Part shown: piece by piece, positions 1 to 13,931 of the stretch
Layout: every line of letters starts with the position of its first letter
How positions within the stretch are numbered: position 1 is the first letter of the stretch
NCBI GenBank assembly: GCA_030674155.1
Contig: CM060327.1
Span: forward strand, 14,518,623-14,582,622
Origin: Stramonita haemastoma
Lineage: Eukaryota; Mollusca; Gastropoda; Neogastropoda; Muricidae
Reading direction: 5' to 3'
DNA length: 64,000 nt
The notes under the pieces: generated by a model
Database searches by the model: none
What the model was told of the DNA's origin: nothing
Seen by the model: the letters and a program-made list of their open reading frames with translations, nothing else
Position numbers and translations under genes: made by a program

Positions 1-400
1 ATATAGGGATCAAACCTGATCAAATTTGTTTACAAGCTCATGTTTGAAGTCGTACCAGCTGTTAAGAGAGCATCACTTGTAAAACCTAAAAATTCTAACA
101 TACTCCGGTTTACATGCAATGTTGCCATGGAAACAATCTAATATAGCCACCAAAACTAAATGTATCGAACTTCCACACCTTTTTATCTATAACAAGTACA
201 GGAACTTGTTTCTTCAGGCATGTTCTATAAGCTAAATTTTTTAGAGTTAGAAAGGTAAATTTCCATAATTGCATTAAGCAAATTTTTACAAAATTAAAAA
301 AAATATGATTTTGGCCCCTTTTCAACCCACGTCTGCCCTGTAGCAAAAAAAAAAAATGTATATGATTTTAACCCCTATTAGACCCAAGTCTCCCCTTAAG
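1..400 (+). repeat. Dispersed repeat carrying GTTGCCATGGAAAC, copy 1
   Basis: About 345 bases here align by eye with 20612-20940 in the same orientation. Shared blocks include TTTGTTTACAAGC, GCATCACTTGTAAA, GTTGCCATGGAAACAAT and CCAAAACTAAATGT. The end of the block (about 304-342) is itself partly duplicated at 355-400, as two versions of an ATATGATTTT...ACCCA.GTCT.CCCT segment. No coding frame is evident. The family is not recognised. It could be an ancient transposon or a conserved non-coding repeat. Confidence 0.6.
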
Positions 401-591
401 GCACATCAAGGAGCTGTACATGAAAATTGGCTGGGAAGATCATGCACATGTGAATTTTTATCTACAGTTCACATTTTAATGAGGGGGTCCCAAGATAAAA
501 AAAACATGTATGCAGCTGAGGCCTGTGTGATTAACCAGCTAACGTCAGCTGCTAACAGTGTTATGGCCAAGATATCTTATGTGTGTTTTTT

Positions 592-762
592 AACCATGTG
601 TGTGTGTGTGTGCACGCAGACATACACAAACACACGGGCATGCACTGTGTTCATGGGCATGCATGCATCGCATGTATGCATGTATGCATACACACACATA
701 TGCACACATACTCACACACATTCTTTCTCTCTCACCCAAAACACACACACACACACACACAT

Positions 763-853
<91 letters not shown>

Positions 854-889
854 ACACACACACACACACACGCATGCACGCACGCACCA

Positions 890-955
<66 letters not shown>
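592..955. repeat. Compound CA and CT microsatellites
   Basis: A short GT tract is followed by CA tracts (about 733-762 and 894-953) flanking a CT tract of about 88 bases (763-850). Every reading frame through the block is low-complexity and is not treated as a gene. It lies in the last intron of the EVA1-like gene or upstream of it. Confidence 0.9.
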
Positions 956-956
<1 letters not shown>

Positions 957-1213
957 TTCTTCTTCAAATGCTCTGACAGCAACTAGTGAACTACTGGGGT
1001 GAGGTGGGAGAGAACACACATGGATGAGAACCCACAGTTCCAAATCTATCATTAGTGGTGCCACAGTGCACAAATCCAACACCACTCAGTTGGGCCTAGT
1101 CAAGACTGCTGAATTTAGCACGCTCCTTCCTTTTACGTAGTCCATGTGTGGTCAACTCCTGCTATAAATAGCACCATCTGGGCTGGCCTGGGCTGGGATA
1201 ATTAGCAGCTGAG

Positions 1214-1508
1214 AGGAGCTGAAAGTGGGAGAAACTGACAGCTGTGCATACGTGGTTTAACCCTTGTTTTTTAGGAGCTGAAAGTGGGAGAAACTGACAG
1301 CTGTGCATACGTGGTTTAACCCTTGTTTTTTAGGAGCTGAAAGTGGGAGAAACTGACAGCTGTGCAATACGTGGTTTAACCCTTGTTTTTTAGGAGCTGA
1401 AAGTGGGAGAAACTGACAGCTGTGCATACGTGGTTTAACCCTTGTTTTTTAGGAGCTGAAAGTGGGAGAAACTGACAGCTGTGCGTGCGTGCTTTAACCC
1501 TTGATTTT
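1214..1508 (+). repeat. Minisatellite, 59-bp unit x5, with splice-acceptor-like units
   Basis: Five near-identical units start at 1214, 1273, 1332, 1392 and 1451; the third has one extra A. Each ends with CCCTTGTTTTTTAG followed by GAGCTG, which resembles a polypyrimidine tract plus AG. The final unit grades into the true acceptor of the EVA1-like exon at 1526. The period is not a multiple of three, so the array is not coding. The repeat appears to have grown from the 3' end of the intron. Confidence 0.9.
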
Positions 1509-1526
1509 TTTTTCTTGTCCTGGCAG

Positions 1527-1864
1527 GTCAGCAGGAAAAGGCCATCCTGTACCTGATCCTGGGCGTGTGCATCGGGCTGATCCTGCTGCTGTCCACGGTG
1601 CTGGGCCGCGTGTGCTACAAGCTGAAGCACAACACGCACGCCAAGCTGGACATGACGGAGCCCACCCACAGCCGCAACGTCAGCCACCTGGTGCACCACA
1701 GCAACCACCACAGTCTGCTGGAGACTCCCATGCTGGAGCACTCGGACTCTATCGACCGCATCGAGGTGGTGAGGTTTGAACCTCGGGGCACCACGCGTTC
1801 CGGCTACCACAGTACTCTGCACAGTGACTCCGGGGACAGAAGTCTCAATAATTATTACGGGTGA
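1527..1864 (+). CDS. EVA1/FAM176-family membrane protein, last coding exon (partial gene)
   Basis: The exon follows a CTTGTCCTGGCAG acceptor (AG at 1525-1526), begins in phase with two carried bases, and ends at TGA 1862-1864. It encodes about 111 residues. The start QQEKAILYLILGVCIGL runs into one hydrophobic membrane segment of about 22 residues, followed by RVCYKLKHN and a polar cytoplasmic tail. The membrane motif and the C-terminal RSLNNYYG match the pattern of EVA1/FAM176 proteins (human EVA1A has a similar VCIGL membrane segment and ends in SLNRYY). Family members are single-pass membrane proteins; EVA1C and worm eva-1 add extracellular SUEL lectin domains and act in axon guidance. Which paralogue this is cannot be told, because the 5' exons are outside the window. 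Confidence 0.8.
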
Positions 1865-3180
1865 AGGGTGCGGTGTTTGTGTGAGGGATGTGTTGGAGTT
1901 CATCGCGCTTGCTCGTCGTGGTTTCCTCTTTTCTCCTTCAAAGGCTGTGTGTGTTCCCCTGTGGGATTTTGCCAGAGTCGGGAGATGTGTTGTCTTGCAG
2001 TGTGTGAAGAATTTCAAGAGGAATTCCAGTGCAGTGTTGAAATCATCATGGAAAGTGGATACTTATGTGGACAGCAAAGTACTTGCTTGGAGAGGTTTAC
2101 AGAGTCAAACGCAATATTTTTTATGTATCTCAAGTGAAGTGCATGGAATTGGAATACCAGACACACAGACAGTGGAAAGGTGTGTGTCTGTTGGATATTT
2201 TTTATTGGAAGAGAAAAAAAAAGTGATGTGCATTGATCATGGCAGTTTACCGCTACATACAGACTGTGGTATGTTCAACTGCTTGTTCATCATCTGCTTG
2301 CCTCAAGAAAACAGTCAGTGCAGTCCTGGTCACGTCTCATGTGTTCAGGATCATTTTCTTTACATCTGTCTGTCTGTCTGTCTGTCACATCCATAGAGAA
2401 CATACAGTTTTAAGCTCATCCAGATCCAGAGGTGACCTTTGTGGCTGCCCCAGTCTGCTTGGATCTACCTGGAGGCTTGTCTGAAATCTGAATAAGAGCA
2501 TGATTTTATTGGAAGATGTATCGTGTGTGTTGATGAAGGCAGAAAGATCTGTAGGCACATATCATCCACAATGCAACATCAAGGGTAGTCACTCTTGCCA
2601 TTCCCGGCTTTCCTGTCAGACGGCTGAATGTCTTGATTCCAAGTCTGTATGTTTTGTGTAGAACAACAGCTGAGCAAAGCGTTGAAGATATGAATTGTCA
2701 GTGATAAGTGGTCATGATGTGTCACTTTGCCATAGTGTCAACATGGAGTCTTATACATCAATGTACCAGCTAGGATTGATATTTTTGTGTCACTAAAGAT
2801 CTGGTTTATCTGGAGTCAACTTTGTGAAAATGTAGAGAGAAAGAACAATGAGTAGGATTTTTCTTTGGGAATTTGAGCCCATTGGAGATGTTTACTTACA
2901 TCTCATGTCAATTTTTTTTTACAAGAAATTGTTGAGTCTATGATAATGATAAACAGGAATTAAAGCTAGAACCACATCATGTTGTTTGATTATATGATAT
3001 AATCATCATGTTGAAGTTAATGTATGAGCTGGATTGGAGAAATGACTTAAGTGTACATTTTGTAACTGTCTGATTGCAAAATAGGACAAAGATGAGTGTT
3101 CATGGGTGCATTGTATTATGCGTTTTTTTTACCAACCATCTCTCCTCCTCTTTCCCTCCCACATGGATTGTTCTGACTTG
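1865..3180 (+). other. Probable 3' UTR of the EVA1-like gene
   Basis: AT-rich sequence follows the stop codon without any convincing coding frame. Short T-rich open frames here (for example 1776-2396) run on from the exon in the wrong frame. A (TCTG)n tract lies near 2367. No strong AATAAA signal followed by a GT-rich element stands out, so the transcript end is not fixed. Confidence 0.4.
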
Positions 3181-3184
3181 CCAG

Positions 3185-3605
<421 letters not shown>

Positions 3606-4119
3606 GCAGGATCAGATGAAATGTGATGATTTATATTAAAAAAAAAACCTGCTGTAGTAATCTCCTTTCTTCCAGTCATATGCTTATTTGTTTGATATTA
3701 AAAGGAAGATTACACATGATCAAAATAAAACCCTAAAAATTTTAGAAAAGTGGCACGTATTTTTAATGTTGCTCAAAATCATTTCAGGGGGGTGGAGGGG
3801 GGTGCTTACCTTGTTTGTATCTAAAACAATTGTTGCTGAGTATCTCTGCATTGAAACACCCGGGAAATTGTATAATATCATTTTAAAAACTTCTTTTTTT
3901 TTTTTAATGTGTATATATCAGTTGTGGAACATCCTTTATCCACCACCTGTCTCTGTGTATACCGACTTTTTACCTGAGACGAAGAATTTTGATATTCAAC
4001 ACTTTGCCAAGGACAGCTATCTTGTTGCTGTGGGTGTTTATGTGCATGGCCTCTTGTGCGCAGGTGTTGTTCTGAAAGACAAAGGTTTTGTCAAGTGTTG
4101 GAAAAATCTACCTTTTGAT

Positions 4120-4402
4120 AGGAGTTGAAGCATATCTCTCTTACTTTTCCCAAGCCAATGTTAAGCAGCATTGAGCATGATTACCAAGTGGATAGGTGAC
4201 CGTTTGCTCACCTTGGCTTCAGTACAGTCCCCCCAGTTCACCCAGCTGTAAATGGGTACCTGCCCTCTTTAGGGTCTGGGAAGGTAAAGCAGCGAGGGAG
4301 AGGAGATAGGCACCACCCTCAATATACTGGTCCCTGAAGAGGCTAAGGTCTCTGACATCTCGCTCCCCAACAGCCACATAGGTTAGGGGACACACCTTTA
4401 TT
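4120..4402 (+). repeat. SINE with 5S-rRNA-like internal region, copy 1
   Basis: This segment matches the reverse complement of 13932-14232. Shared blocks include CAGCTGTAAATGGGTACCTGCCC, broken here into recognisable halves, the GGTAAAGCAGCGAGGG block, and CTAAGGTCTCTG. Near the 5' end, an AAGC.AA.GTTAA block, then TGATTACCAAGTGGAT and AGGTGACC recall the 5S rRNA internal promoter (AAGCTAAG ... TGGTTAGTACTTGGATGGGAGACC). The 3' end is an A/T-rich tail. It is read as a 5S-related SINE. No coding potential. Confidence 0.65.
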
Positions 4403-5017
4403 TTTGTTATGCTTCTCTTGGTAATGACACAAAAAGAAAGAATGAAATGAAAGCAGTAAAACTGAGAATGAAAACTAAAGTTTGATTTGTAGGCAGATGA
4501 AGAGCGTTGTATCCTACAGAGAACTGACTCAGTGTTGGTTTGCAGTGTTTGTGGTACACCAAAAATACATCAAGACATGTGGAAACATCCAGATATTTTT
4601 AAAAAAAAAAACTGACTATGTACATGTAACAGTAACAGAGAAGTTTTCGTGTTTTTTTTTCAGAATTTAATCTTACAGCATTCCCTTTCTTTCTTAGGAG
4701 GAAAACTCCCCCTAAAACTAACACACTTACTCCAAATACAAACCAAAAATACGTCTTTAAGTAGTTTTAACCCCAGAACATGTCTGTACTTTCCATAACT
4801 TATCAGGGGTGAAACCGAACATTCTAGAAAATTGAAATGTGACAGATAAAAGTTAAAAACTGTACATTGTAAAATGGACCAAATATTGCCCACTAAAGTG
4901 GTGTTTGTGTTGCCTCTCCTCTACAAATTGCTGTACAGCCTGTACTGTTTTGGGATCTGTCTGTAATTTGCCTGAAGCTCCACTTGTGTGGATGGTGGCT
5001 GCAGAGTGAAGTTTTCT

Positions 5018-5642
5018 GTCAAGCTGGTGACTGTGTGTCAAAGCATAGCACCAGAGCCTTGATCTGTCAAGCTGGACTGGTTCAAGCATAGCACCAAGCT
5101 TGATCTGTCAGCTGGTGACGTGTCAAAGCATAGCACCAGAGCCTTGATCTGTCAAGCTGGTGACTGTGTGTGTCAGATAGCACCAGAGCCTTGATCTGTC
5201 AAGCTGGTGACTGTGTCAAAGCATAGCACCAAAGCCTTGATCTGTCAAGCTGGTGACTGTGTCAAAGCATAGCACCAAAGCCTTGATCTGTCAAGCTGGT
5301 GACTTGTGTCAAAGCATAGCACCAGAGCCTTGATCTGTCAAGCTGGTGACTGTGGTCAAAGCATTGCACCAAAGCCTTGATCTGTCAAGCTGGTGACTGT
5401 GTCAAAGCATAGCACCAAAGCCTTGATCTGTCAAGCTGGTGACTGTGTTGTCAAAGCATAGCACCAGAGCCTTGATCTGTCAAGCTGGTGACTGTGTGTG
5501 TCAAAGCATAGCACCAGAGCCTTGATCTGTCAAGCTGGTGACTGTGTGTCAAAGCATAGCACCAAAGCCTTGATCTGTCAAGCTGGTGACTGTGTCAAAG
5601 CATAGCACCAGAGCCTTGATCTGAGGGGTGACCTGTGTCAAG
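5018..5642. repeat. Minisatellite, ~43-48 bp unit, ~13 copies
   Basis: The core CTTGATCTGTCAAGCTGGTG followed by ACTGTGTCAAAGCATAGCACCA is repeated with small indels in a (GT)n stretch. Copies differ mainly by CAGAGCC versus CAAAGCC and by GTGT length. There is no open frame through the array on either strand that looks selected. Confidence 0.9.
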
Positions 5643-8600
5643 CTCCAATGTGTGTCCAGCCTTGCCCCATTCAAGCAGTGCAGAGATGACAAGATCTGAA
5701 GACCTTTCCCCAGATGTGGTGTTTTTGGCACTGTGCTGTTTCAGTGAAGTGTACATGTGCTGTAATGAACGTTGTCATCTGGGCTTTTTGGCATTTTCAG
5801 TCTTTGAAAGTGAAAAACTGTGCGCTCAACAAATCTTAACAGAGGTTTCCTTCTTTCTGCCACTGTAAATATCAGAAAAAAAAGCTTTCTAAAAGTCGTC
5901 TTTTTTTCTCACAAACCTCAGCGCTGTCATTGGGGTCTTACATGTGTGCTTCTAGCATGCTCCCCGGAAGGATATCATTTGATTTGAATTTTTTTTTTTT
6001 TTTTGAATCCTTGTTTTAATGATCTCCCAGACTCAAAGCTGTCTTGCTGATGGAGAATATAGGGATCATCACAGTCACAGTGCCTGACCAAGACTCCAAG
6101 CCTGCAAATGGAAAACTTGTACATGTGTCATCATTGTGTGGAGCTAAAAGGTGCAAGTCTCTCGACATTTACTTTCTTATCCTGCTGTTTCTTTTGTATT
6201 CCTTCAGTTTGGAAACAATTCCTTGTGTTTCCATCAGTTTGGAAATAATCTGTTGAATTTTTTTCAGTTTGGAAACAATCTCTTGCATTTCTTTCTGGAA
6301 ACAATCTATTGTATTTCTTTCAGTTTAAAAACAATCTCTCAGTTTAAAAACAGTCTCTCGTATTTCTTTCAGTTTAAAAACAATCTCTTGTGTGCCTACA
6401 GTTAGCAAACAATCTCTTGTAATCCTTCTGTTTGCGAACAATTTCATTTTGCAAGCAATTTCTTGTATTCTTTCACTTTACAAACAATCTCTTTTTAATG
6501 AAATTGATTTGTTTGCAGTATACCCGCAAATTCAAACAAAAAGATTGTTGGGTGCTGTTGCTTCATAACCAGCTGTGAGCAATTTCCTCCTGAGAAATGT
6601 CTTGCTGTTTCTGAGAAACTTTTATTCAGTTCCATATTATTTTTTCTTCATTGTCTTGCTTAGATCAAAATTTTTGGTGTGTTTTTTTTTTTTCTTCTGA
6701 AGTCTGATGTTTTAAAACATCAAGGTCCTTTTATTTCGGTTGTAGAATAAGCATACACAATACAGCAATAATTTAAGTTGATACTTTGCTTCTTTTTTTT
6801 TGAATATTCATATCAATCAATTTTTCTGCTTCTTTACTGTTTTCTTTTGTATTTTTTGTACTAAAAAAAAAAAAGCTTTGGTAAAAAACTGTTTGGCTGC
6901 AGTCATAACGCTGTATGTCAGTGCAAGAAAACAAGTCTTGCATGCGAAAAATGAAATAGGGCAATATCCGTTTCAATTTTGTGATTATTTGCATAAATCA
7001 TGGTATTTCATTGTTTGGACAATGCTTATCATTGTTGATTGCATGTATACCTCATTATGTTCTATGGTCAATCATTGTGAGATATGTTGATGCAGTGTCT
7101 TATAGATTTGATCCGTTTGTCATTGTACAATATCATTTTTATCAAGGTGTTATTGTTGTCAATATTTGCATAATATATGTGATCATTATTTATCCTTTCT
7201 GGGTATTTTTAAAAGCCATGGGTTTTTTTTACATGAATCATTCTGTACAGTTGATGTCTTGATATATATATATATATATATATATCATAGATGAAGGTAT
7301 CAATGTTTGAATGGAGTGCAACAATTTTGGTTGAGAAGCAGAGCTATTATTGAAATGTGGTAATATTATTATTTGAGTCTGCTTCTAGAAATGTTTTTAG
7401 AATGAAATCATGCCTGAATATATATATGTAAGCTTTCATTCACAAGATTCATTCATGTTTCACTTTTCATGGGATATTCATGCGCAGTCATTTTGGTACA
7501 TGTCTTCACATGTTTGTGCATATTGCCCCATATGTGTGCATGTAACTGAAGCATTTTTAAGAATGGCTTGAGCAACTGTTTTTTCATGTGTGTATGTGTC
7601 TGTGTGAGTTCATTTGTAAATTGGTTTTATACTCTTTTAAAAGAAGTTGCTCTGAAACTTACAAAAGTGAGCAAACATGAACAAAATTTGTATGGTTAAT
7701 ATTTTGTCAACAAATGTTCAGTTTTTGAAGAAAGACAGTAAGTATAAAGCTCAATTATCAGAGCCATTCTCATTACTCCTCATTCGATGAAGAAACTGCA
7801 CTACCTATGTAATATCTGACTCAACTCTTATATCTCTAAACAATGTTGTCTTTGAAGAAAGATTTATCATTTTTTTATCAGTTTTCAAAATGTGGAAAGT
7901 TACCATTTTACACATAATCTTTTTAGTAGTAATCGTTTAAAGAAAAAAGAAAAAGAAAAAAAAAACAGTTTGTACAAAAAATGGTACCAGACAGAATAGG
8001 GTCTACACCTGATCAATCATAAACTCTATACTTTTCTTCTGGAAAGGGTTTGTTTTGTTTGGGGTTTTTTTGCTATACTGGATGTAGTGATCATTAACTT
8101 TCTTGGAGTCAACATCGTGACAGTCCTTAAATGGTCAAAGTGGTCTAACATCATGAAAAAAATATTTATATGAATGCTCCTGGCAAGCATTCATTTTATT
8201 CGTTCATTTGGCTCTTTCAGAAAACAATATGTTTATCCTTGATCTGCTTTCATCAATGGGGTTGATTGAGGGAAGAAGGGGAGAGCACTGAGTTGAAGAT
8301 AAGGTCATTAGAGAAAAAGGGACAGAATTATTGTACAGCTTACTTCTGTTTGTTTGGGATAGTGTATGTGTATATGTGCGTATGTGATTCAAGATTCAAA
8401 ATATTTCAAGATTTAAAATATTTTATTGTCATTTAAGTTGTGTAGACTTATTTGACACAGCAAAACAAACCTCAGTTTTAACTATATTTCTGCCCCAAAA
8501 GTGTGTGTGTGTGTGTGGTTGATTATGATTTGCCAAGAATCCTTATGGATGGCAGTTTATATTTCTGATACAGGGCTGCCATATCTGAATGGTACACCAG

Positions 8601-8729
8601 AGGAAACAGGAAAATGGATGTGCTTTATTGTAAACTGGTACTAAATACATATGCCTACAGTACAAAATTCCATTTGTCACCTTTTTTTTTTACTCTGTGT
8701 TTATATGTGTCTGTGTGTCTGTGTGTCTC

Positions 8730-8800
<71 letters not shown>

Positions 8801-9480
8801 ACACACATGTGCATGCATTTGTGCATGTAGGTTGATGTATACATTTTAAAATTGTTATATATGTTTGTACAATCATGTTTGTGTTTTGTATGTTTGTATG
8901 TTTGTTTTTAGCTGCAAGAATATCAATTTACAGGGGAAAAAAATGTTGAAATAACAGAGTCACATTAAAAAAAATGAACCATACAGATAACAAAAAAAAT
9001 CAATTGACTCAAAACAGTGGAAATACATTTCAATCATTCTTGAACATTGACAGAAACTCTGTTTCTATCTCACCTGCTGTCAAGACTGTCTTCAGCAATG
9101 ACAACCCCTTAGCAATAACACCTTGCTCCTTTAAAGGAGAGAAAAAAAAAATTCTGAAGAGAGTATGGCAACCTAAATGATGAGGTACTTGAAAACAGTC
9201 ATACACACAAAACTCCTCATCCATTGTGCTTTTACAGTCCCACAGCGATTCCCAGGTGGTATGAGTGAGAGAGTGCATATTCTGGGTGACCCGGAGCGTG
9301 TTAAGCTGGGGAACAGGCAACAGCAATAACACTTCAACAAATATCACTAGCAGTGTTGCCTAGGTCTAGATAGCATGAAAGTGAGGTATATAGCTTGTAA
9401 TATGTGATGGGAGAGGAAAAGGTCAGTGAAGGAATAGCTTTGTTGTGATTTGTTTTGAATTCCTACATTCCTCTAGACAT
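5643..9480. other. AT-rich non-coding stretch with small repeats
   Basis: No gene is supported. A degenerate minisatellite at about 6200-6500 repeats TTTCAGTTTGGAAACAATCT with a period near 28-30. A (TA)n lies at 7262-7285 and a (GT)n at about 8733-8800. T-rich open frames occur only because stop codons need A. The stretch may include distal 3' UTR of the EVA1-like gene or intergenic DNA. Confidence 0.5.
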
Positions 9481-9495
9481 TACCAGGAGTGAAAC

Positions 9496-10112
<617 letters not shown>

Positions 10113-10715
10113 TCATCACCACACAATATCCACAGATGAAGGTAGAAAGATGTGATGGCTGTAGGTTAGAGTAGACAGCGGTCTGCTCATCTTATCCTAA
10201 TAGTCCTAATCAGCCTTAAAGACCATGGCTTTGAGTCTTAGCTCTATGGCCAAGAGCTGTAGGGCTATGCTGAAATTGACTTCAACTATGACAACCTCTG
10301 AACATAACAGCCTACAGTTCCCCCATTCAAGGATAGATAAAAAAAAAATCCACTGAAGTTGGAATGTGACTGCTAATCAATTCAATTAATTCAAACACTT
10401 TTTTGTCTCAAAAACAGAGAAATTCAGTGAGGGTCCATAAAAACAGACATACATGTAATCTTCTTACCCAGTGCGGAATTCAGTCTCACGGTCATTTCAC
10501 GGTGTGGTAAGAGAGTCAGAGTGCATACTATTATTCTGGATGAACCCCAGGGATTTAAGCTTGGAAATGTCTAACAACAAAACCAACAGCAGTATCAGGT
10601 CTGCCTGCATTGTAAGTCAGATTCTGAAGATCCCCCAGTTCCCTGTGCAGACCTCCCTGTGCCTTACTCACCACCACCACCCCCCCAATTTGTGCAAGAC
10701 ACACATGCAGATATA

Positions 10716-11112
10716 GAAATTACAAAATGAAGAATGCAGAAGATAAAATTTGCAGACTGAAGTAGGCAAAAGATAGAATTTGCAGATTGAAGAATGCAAA
10801 AGATTGAAAACTGAAAAAGATGAAATTTACAGATAAAATTTGCAGATTGAAGAATGGAAAAGATAAAATTTAAAGATTGAAGAATGCAGAAGATAAAATT
10901 TAAAGATTGAAGAACGCAGAAGATAAAACTTGCAGATTAAAAAATGTAGATGATAAAACTTGCAGATTGAAGAATACAGAAGATACAAATCTGCAGACTA
11001 AAACATGCAGAAGAAACAACTTTGCAGATTGAAGAATGCGAGATTAAAACTTGCAGACTGAAGAATGCAGAAGATAACATTTCCAGACTGAAGATTTGCA
11101 GATTGAAGATAT
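10716..11112. repeat. Minisatellite, ~27-bp unit
   Basis: Variants of TTGAAGAATGCAGAAGATAA plus AATTTGCAGA are repeated about 14 times with substitutions and small indels. No coding frame is maintained. The purine-rich unit makes the minus strand pyrimidine-rich. Confidence 0.85.
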
Positions 11113-12167
11113 CATGTAACTCATGTCAGTTGGAACTGAAGCAACATTGAAATACCCAGGCAGAACCTGAGGCTTGACCAACACACTGGTTAGTATAGCA
11201 TGCGAATATAGGACTGTTTGCAGGCAGTGATACCTCCTTAGCAAAAACTGAATATTGATACTCTCCAGAACCTTCTCACCATGTGGCATCAGTGGACCAA
11301 AGATTATGAGCTTTAAATTTGTATGGAACAAAACTCTTAGAGTTACAGATCAACCAAGGCGAACAAAGTTTATTCTGATTGTCAGCTTGCAAACAGTTCC
11401 CAGCAAGAACTTATTAATATGATGTATCACTGTTCCTCTGAGATGGAATGTGTGTTCAGTAACTATGGTTGTTAAGCTTTCTAGATGTGTCCTGGTTTGC
11501 AGATTGGTGTGAAATATTGTTGTCTGTAAATCTAGTCCAGGAAATGTTGTTGCATTGGATTATACGCAATATGTTTTGATTGGTGGAGCCATGTTGGCGT
11601 CTTTTTTGGTATCGATGATATTATTGAGTCATGCTGTATTTGATTCCCATAAATGTACATTGGAACTGTACGTGTTGTTAGCAGGAAGTGGAGTTATTGT
11701 GTGATGGTCAAACTTTTGATATTTTGTTATCACATGATGTTATGTCTGTTTTTATATGTATTTTTTAATGTTCCAGAAGTTTGATTCAGTCAAAAATTAC
11801 AAAACATAAAGAAATGTCATATTTTTTAACAGAAAATCAATTATAAAATTCCCTCCCCATTGCCTAACCATGAATAAATTGCAGATGCTCAACACTTGGT
11901 TGTGAAACTTTTTTGTCACAAGCTCAAGTTTAAAAAAAAAAAAAAAGTTAAATTGTAAGAATATCACTGGGGTGTTATGATTTATCCGATTTTCAGACAT
12001 ATGTGCTAGCTTATCATGGCTACCACACATGACTTTTTCTTCCTTGGTCTCCATTATCAATTTGGTTATAAGCAACATGAAATTGTGCTGATTTTAAATC
12101 AGCATAACAGTTTTTATTGTTTTTTGTTTCAATTTTGGTATCACAACACACGCACGCACACAGGCAG

Positions 12168-12239
<72 letters not shown>

Positions 12240-13442
12240 CTTTCCTTCCAAAACATATTAATTTATATACATTCATGAACAAATACCAATCCAAGTACAA
12301 TTTCTGTTTACAAATTATAATACTTATACATGACCATCTTCAGTCAAGTATGTCTATCAAGAGGAGGGGTGGAGTATGGAGCATCCCTTAGTAATTGTTT
12401 AGAGTTGGTGAAAATGCATGTGCTGAAAGCAAGGTTTTTACACAAACTCGTGCCATTTTCAGGTGATCCATTTTTAGCGCAGGTTATAAACCAACAAGAA
12501 TGGTGTATGTGTGTGTAGGCATGCATGTTTATTTCACATTTAAGGTTGGGTGTGCTTGTGCTTTCACATACAGATCTTGAATGTCTTTAAAGCTTTGTTT
12601 TTGCTAAGGAAAAAAATGGAAACCTTGGATTGGAAGAGCTTTTCTTTAATTTTTTCTTGTTTTTTTTTCCCCATTGATTTTGTCATTAGAAATATGTTTT
12701 GCATTTTAATGACAGAGCAAAAAAAAAGGGGAGGGTCCTCATATTATGAAAAAATATCTATTTTGGACTTTGCCGATACCAGCTGTTCACAGCTAAATAT
12801 AGAATTAATCAAACTTTTTTTTTTTAATGTCATGTTTATGTTGTTTTGTTTTGTACAAGTTCGTTGTGGAATTTATTTGACATTTGAGGCAGCAGCCTGT
12901 TTTGTGGTGGTTTGTGATTATGTGTGGAGTATCTCCCACCCCCACCCCACCCCTTCCCGCCTTTCCAGCTTGACATTTTCAGTCATACATTTTTATACTT
13001 TCAATATTCTTTTTCTATACACTGTCTCCCCCTTGCCTTCCTTGTCAGTCTATTTCATTAACACTAACAAAAAAATGGAACAGATTTTCCTGTGTTCATT
13101 GTGCGAACGGGTTTGTTTTGAAGTATATATGAATTTTTTTAACAACCAAGAATCATTTTGTGAGTGTATTATATGCCATTTCATTTTTTTTTCTTTTTGA
13201 ACAAAGAAACTGCAGGTTCAGCCTCATAAGTTGATGTACTGTATTTCATGCCTTTTTTGTGTTTTAAAAGATGGAAAGATGATTGTTCGTTATGTTTTTT
13301 GCATTCAGCATACATGTCGATCATGGGTCTTGTTTTATTATTATTATTATTATTGTACAGTTCTATATAGAACAAGAAATGGAAGAAATCAGTGGACTGT
13401 GTATGTGAGACAATTGTTTTTAATAAATGTGCTACACTGTGC

Positions 13443-13448
<6 letters not shown>
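11113..13448. other. AT-rich non-coding stretch
   Basis: No gene is supported. It holds a (CA)n tract at about 12168-12239 and several T-rich open frames. The longest (12550-13200, plus) encodes a Phe/Leu/Cys-rich peptide without recognisable domain. It may be intergenic or distal 3' UTR. Confidence 0.45.

Positions 13449-13479
<31 letters not shown>
13422..13479 (+). other. AATAAA followed by a ~30-base A tract
   Basis: AATAAA at 13422-13427 is followed about 20 bases later by a run of about 30 As (13449-13479). This is the layout of a polyadenylated transcript end copied into DNA, such as the 3' end of a retrocopy. It could also be a genuine cleavage site next to an A-rich genomic tract. 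Which one cannot be settled from sequence alone. Confidence 0.4.
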
Positions 13480-13483
<4 letters not shown>

Positions 13484-13514
13484 CAGCCTTGAGAGTTGAG
13501 TGTGTGGGGTGGGG

Positions 13515-13603
13515 TGTGGGTGCACAAAGAGAGAGAGAGAGAGAGAAAGAGACAGAGACACAGAGAGAAAGAGAGAGAGGCTGTGTGTGTGTGTGTGTGT
13601 GTG

Positions 13604-13656
<53 letters not shown>
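13515..13656. repeat. GA and GT microsatellites
   Basis: A (GA)n-rich segment (13527-13580) is followed by a (GT)n tract (13582-13655). Low-complexity frames on both strands are not genes. Confidence 0.9.
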
Positions 13657-13931
13657 CAAAATCAAGACCTGGCATAGATTGTGACAGAGACCACACAATG
13701 GCAGCTGCAGCCCTTGGAATCAGAATCAAGGCAGACACATTGGAATAGAAATAAGGGGAAAATTTCAGACAAACAACAACAACAAAAAGTTGAGTTCCAA
13801 ACAGAAATACACAACCGCTTCACAGCATTTCTGGAAGATGATTGCTCAATAAATAAAACAACACCAAATGAAATGTTGGAAGAATTTTTTTTTAACAGAA
13901 ATGCAGAGAGCAAACAGGGAAGGAAAACATT

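Noticed and set aside
356..1085. Several overlapping frames on both strands rich in His/Thr or Cys/Val
   Set aside because: They are translations of CA/GT and CT/GA microsatellites and have no independent support.
3688..4128. Plus-strand frame of 146 codons before the first 5S-like SINE
   Set aside because: AT-rich composition, no family resemblance, and it runs into a dispersed repeat.
12550..13200. Plus-strand frame of 216 codons
   Set aside because: T-rich DNA rarely forms stop codons. The peptide is Phe/Leu/Cys-rich with no domain, and no splice or promoter context supports it.
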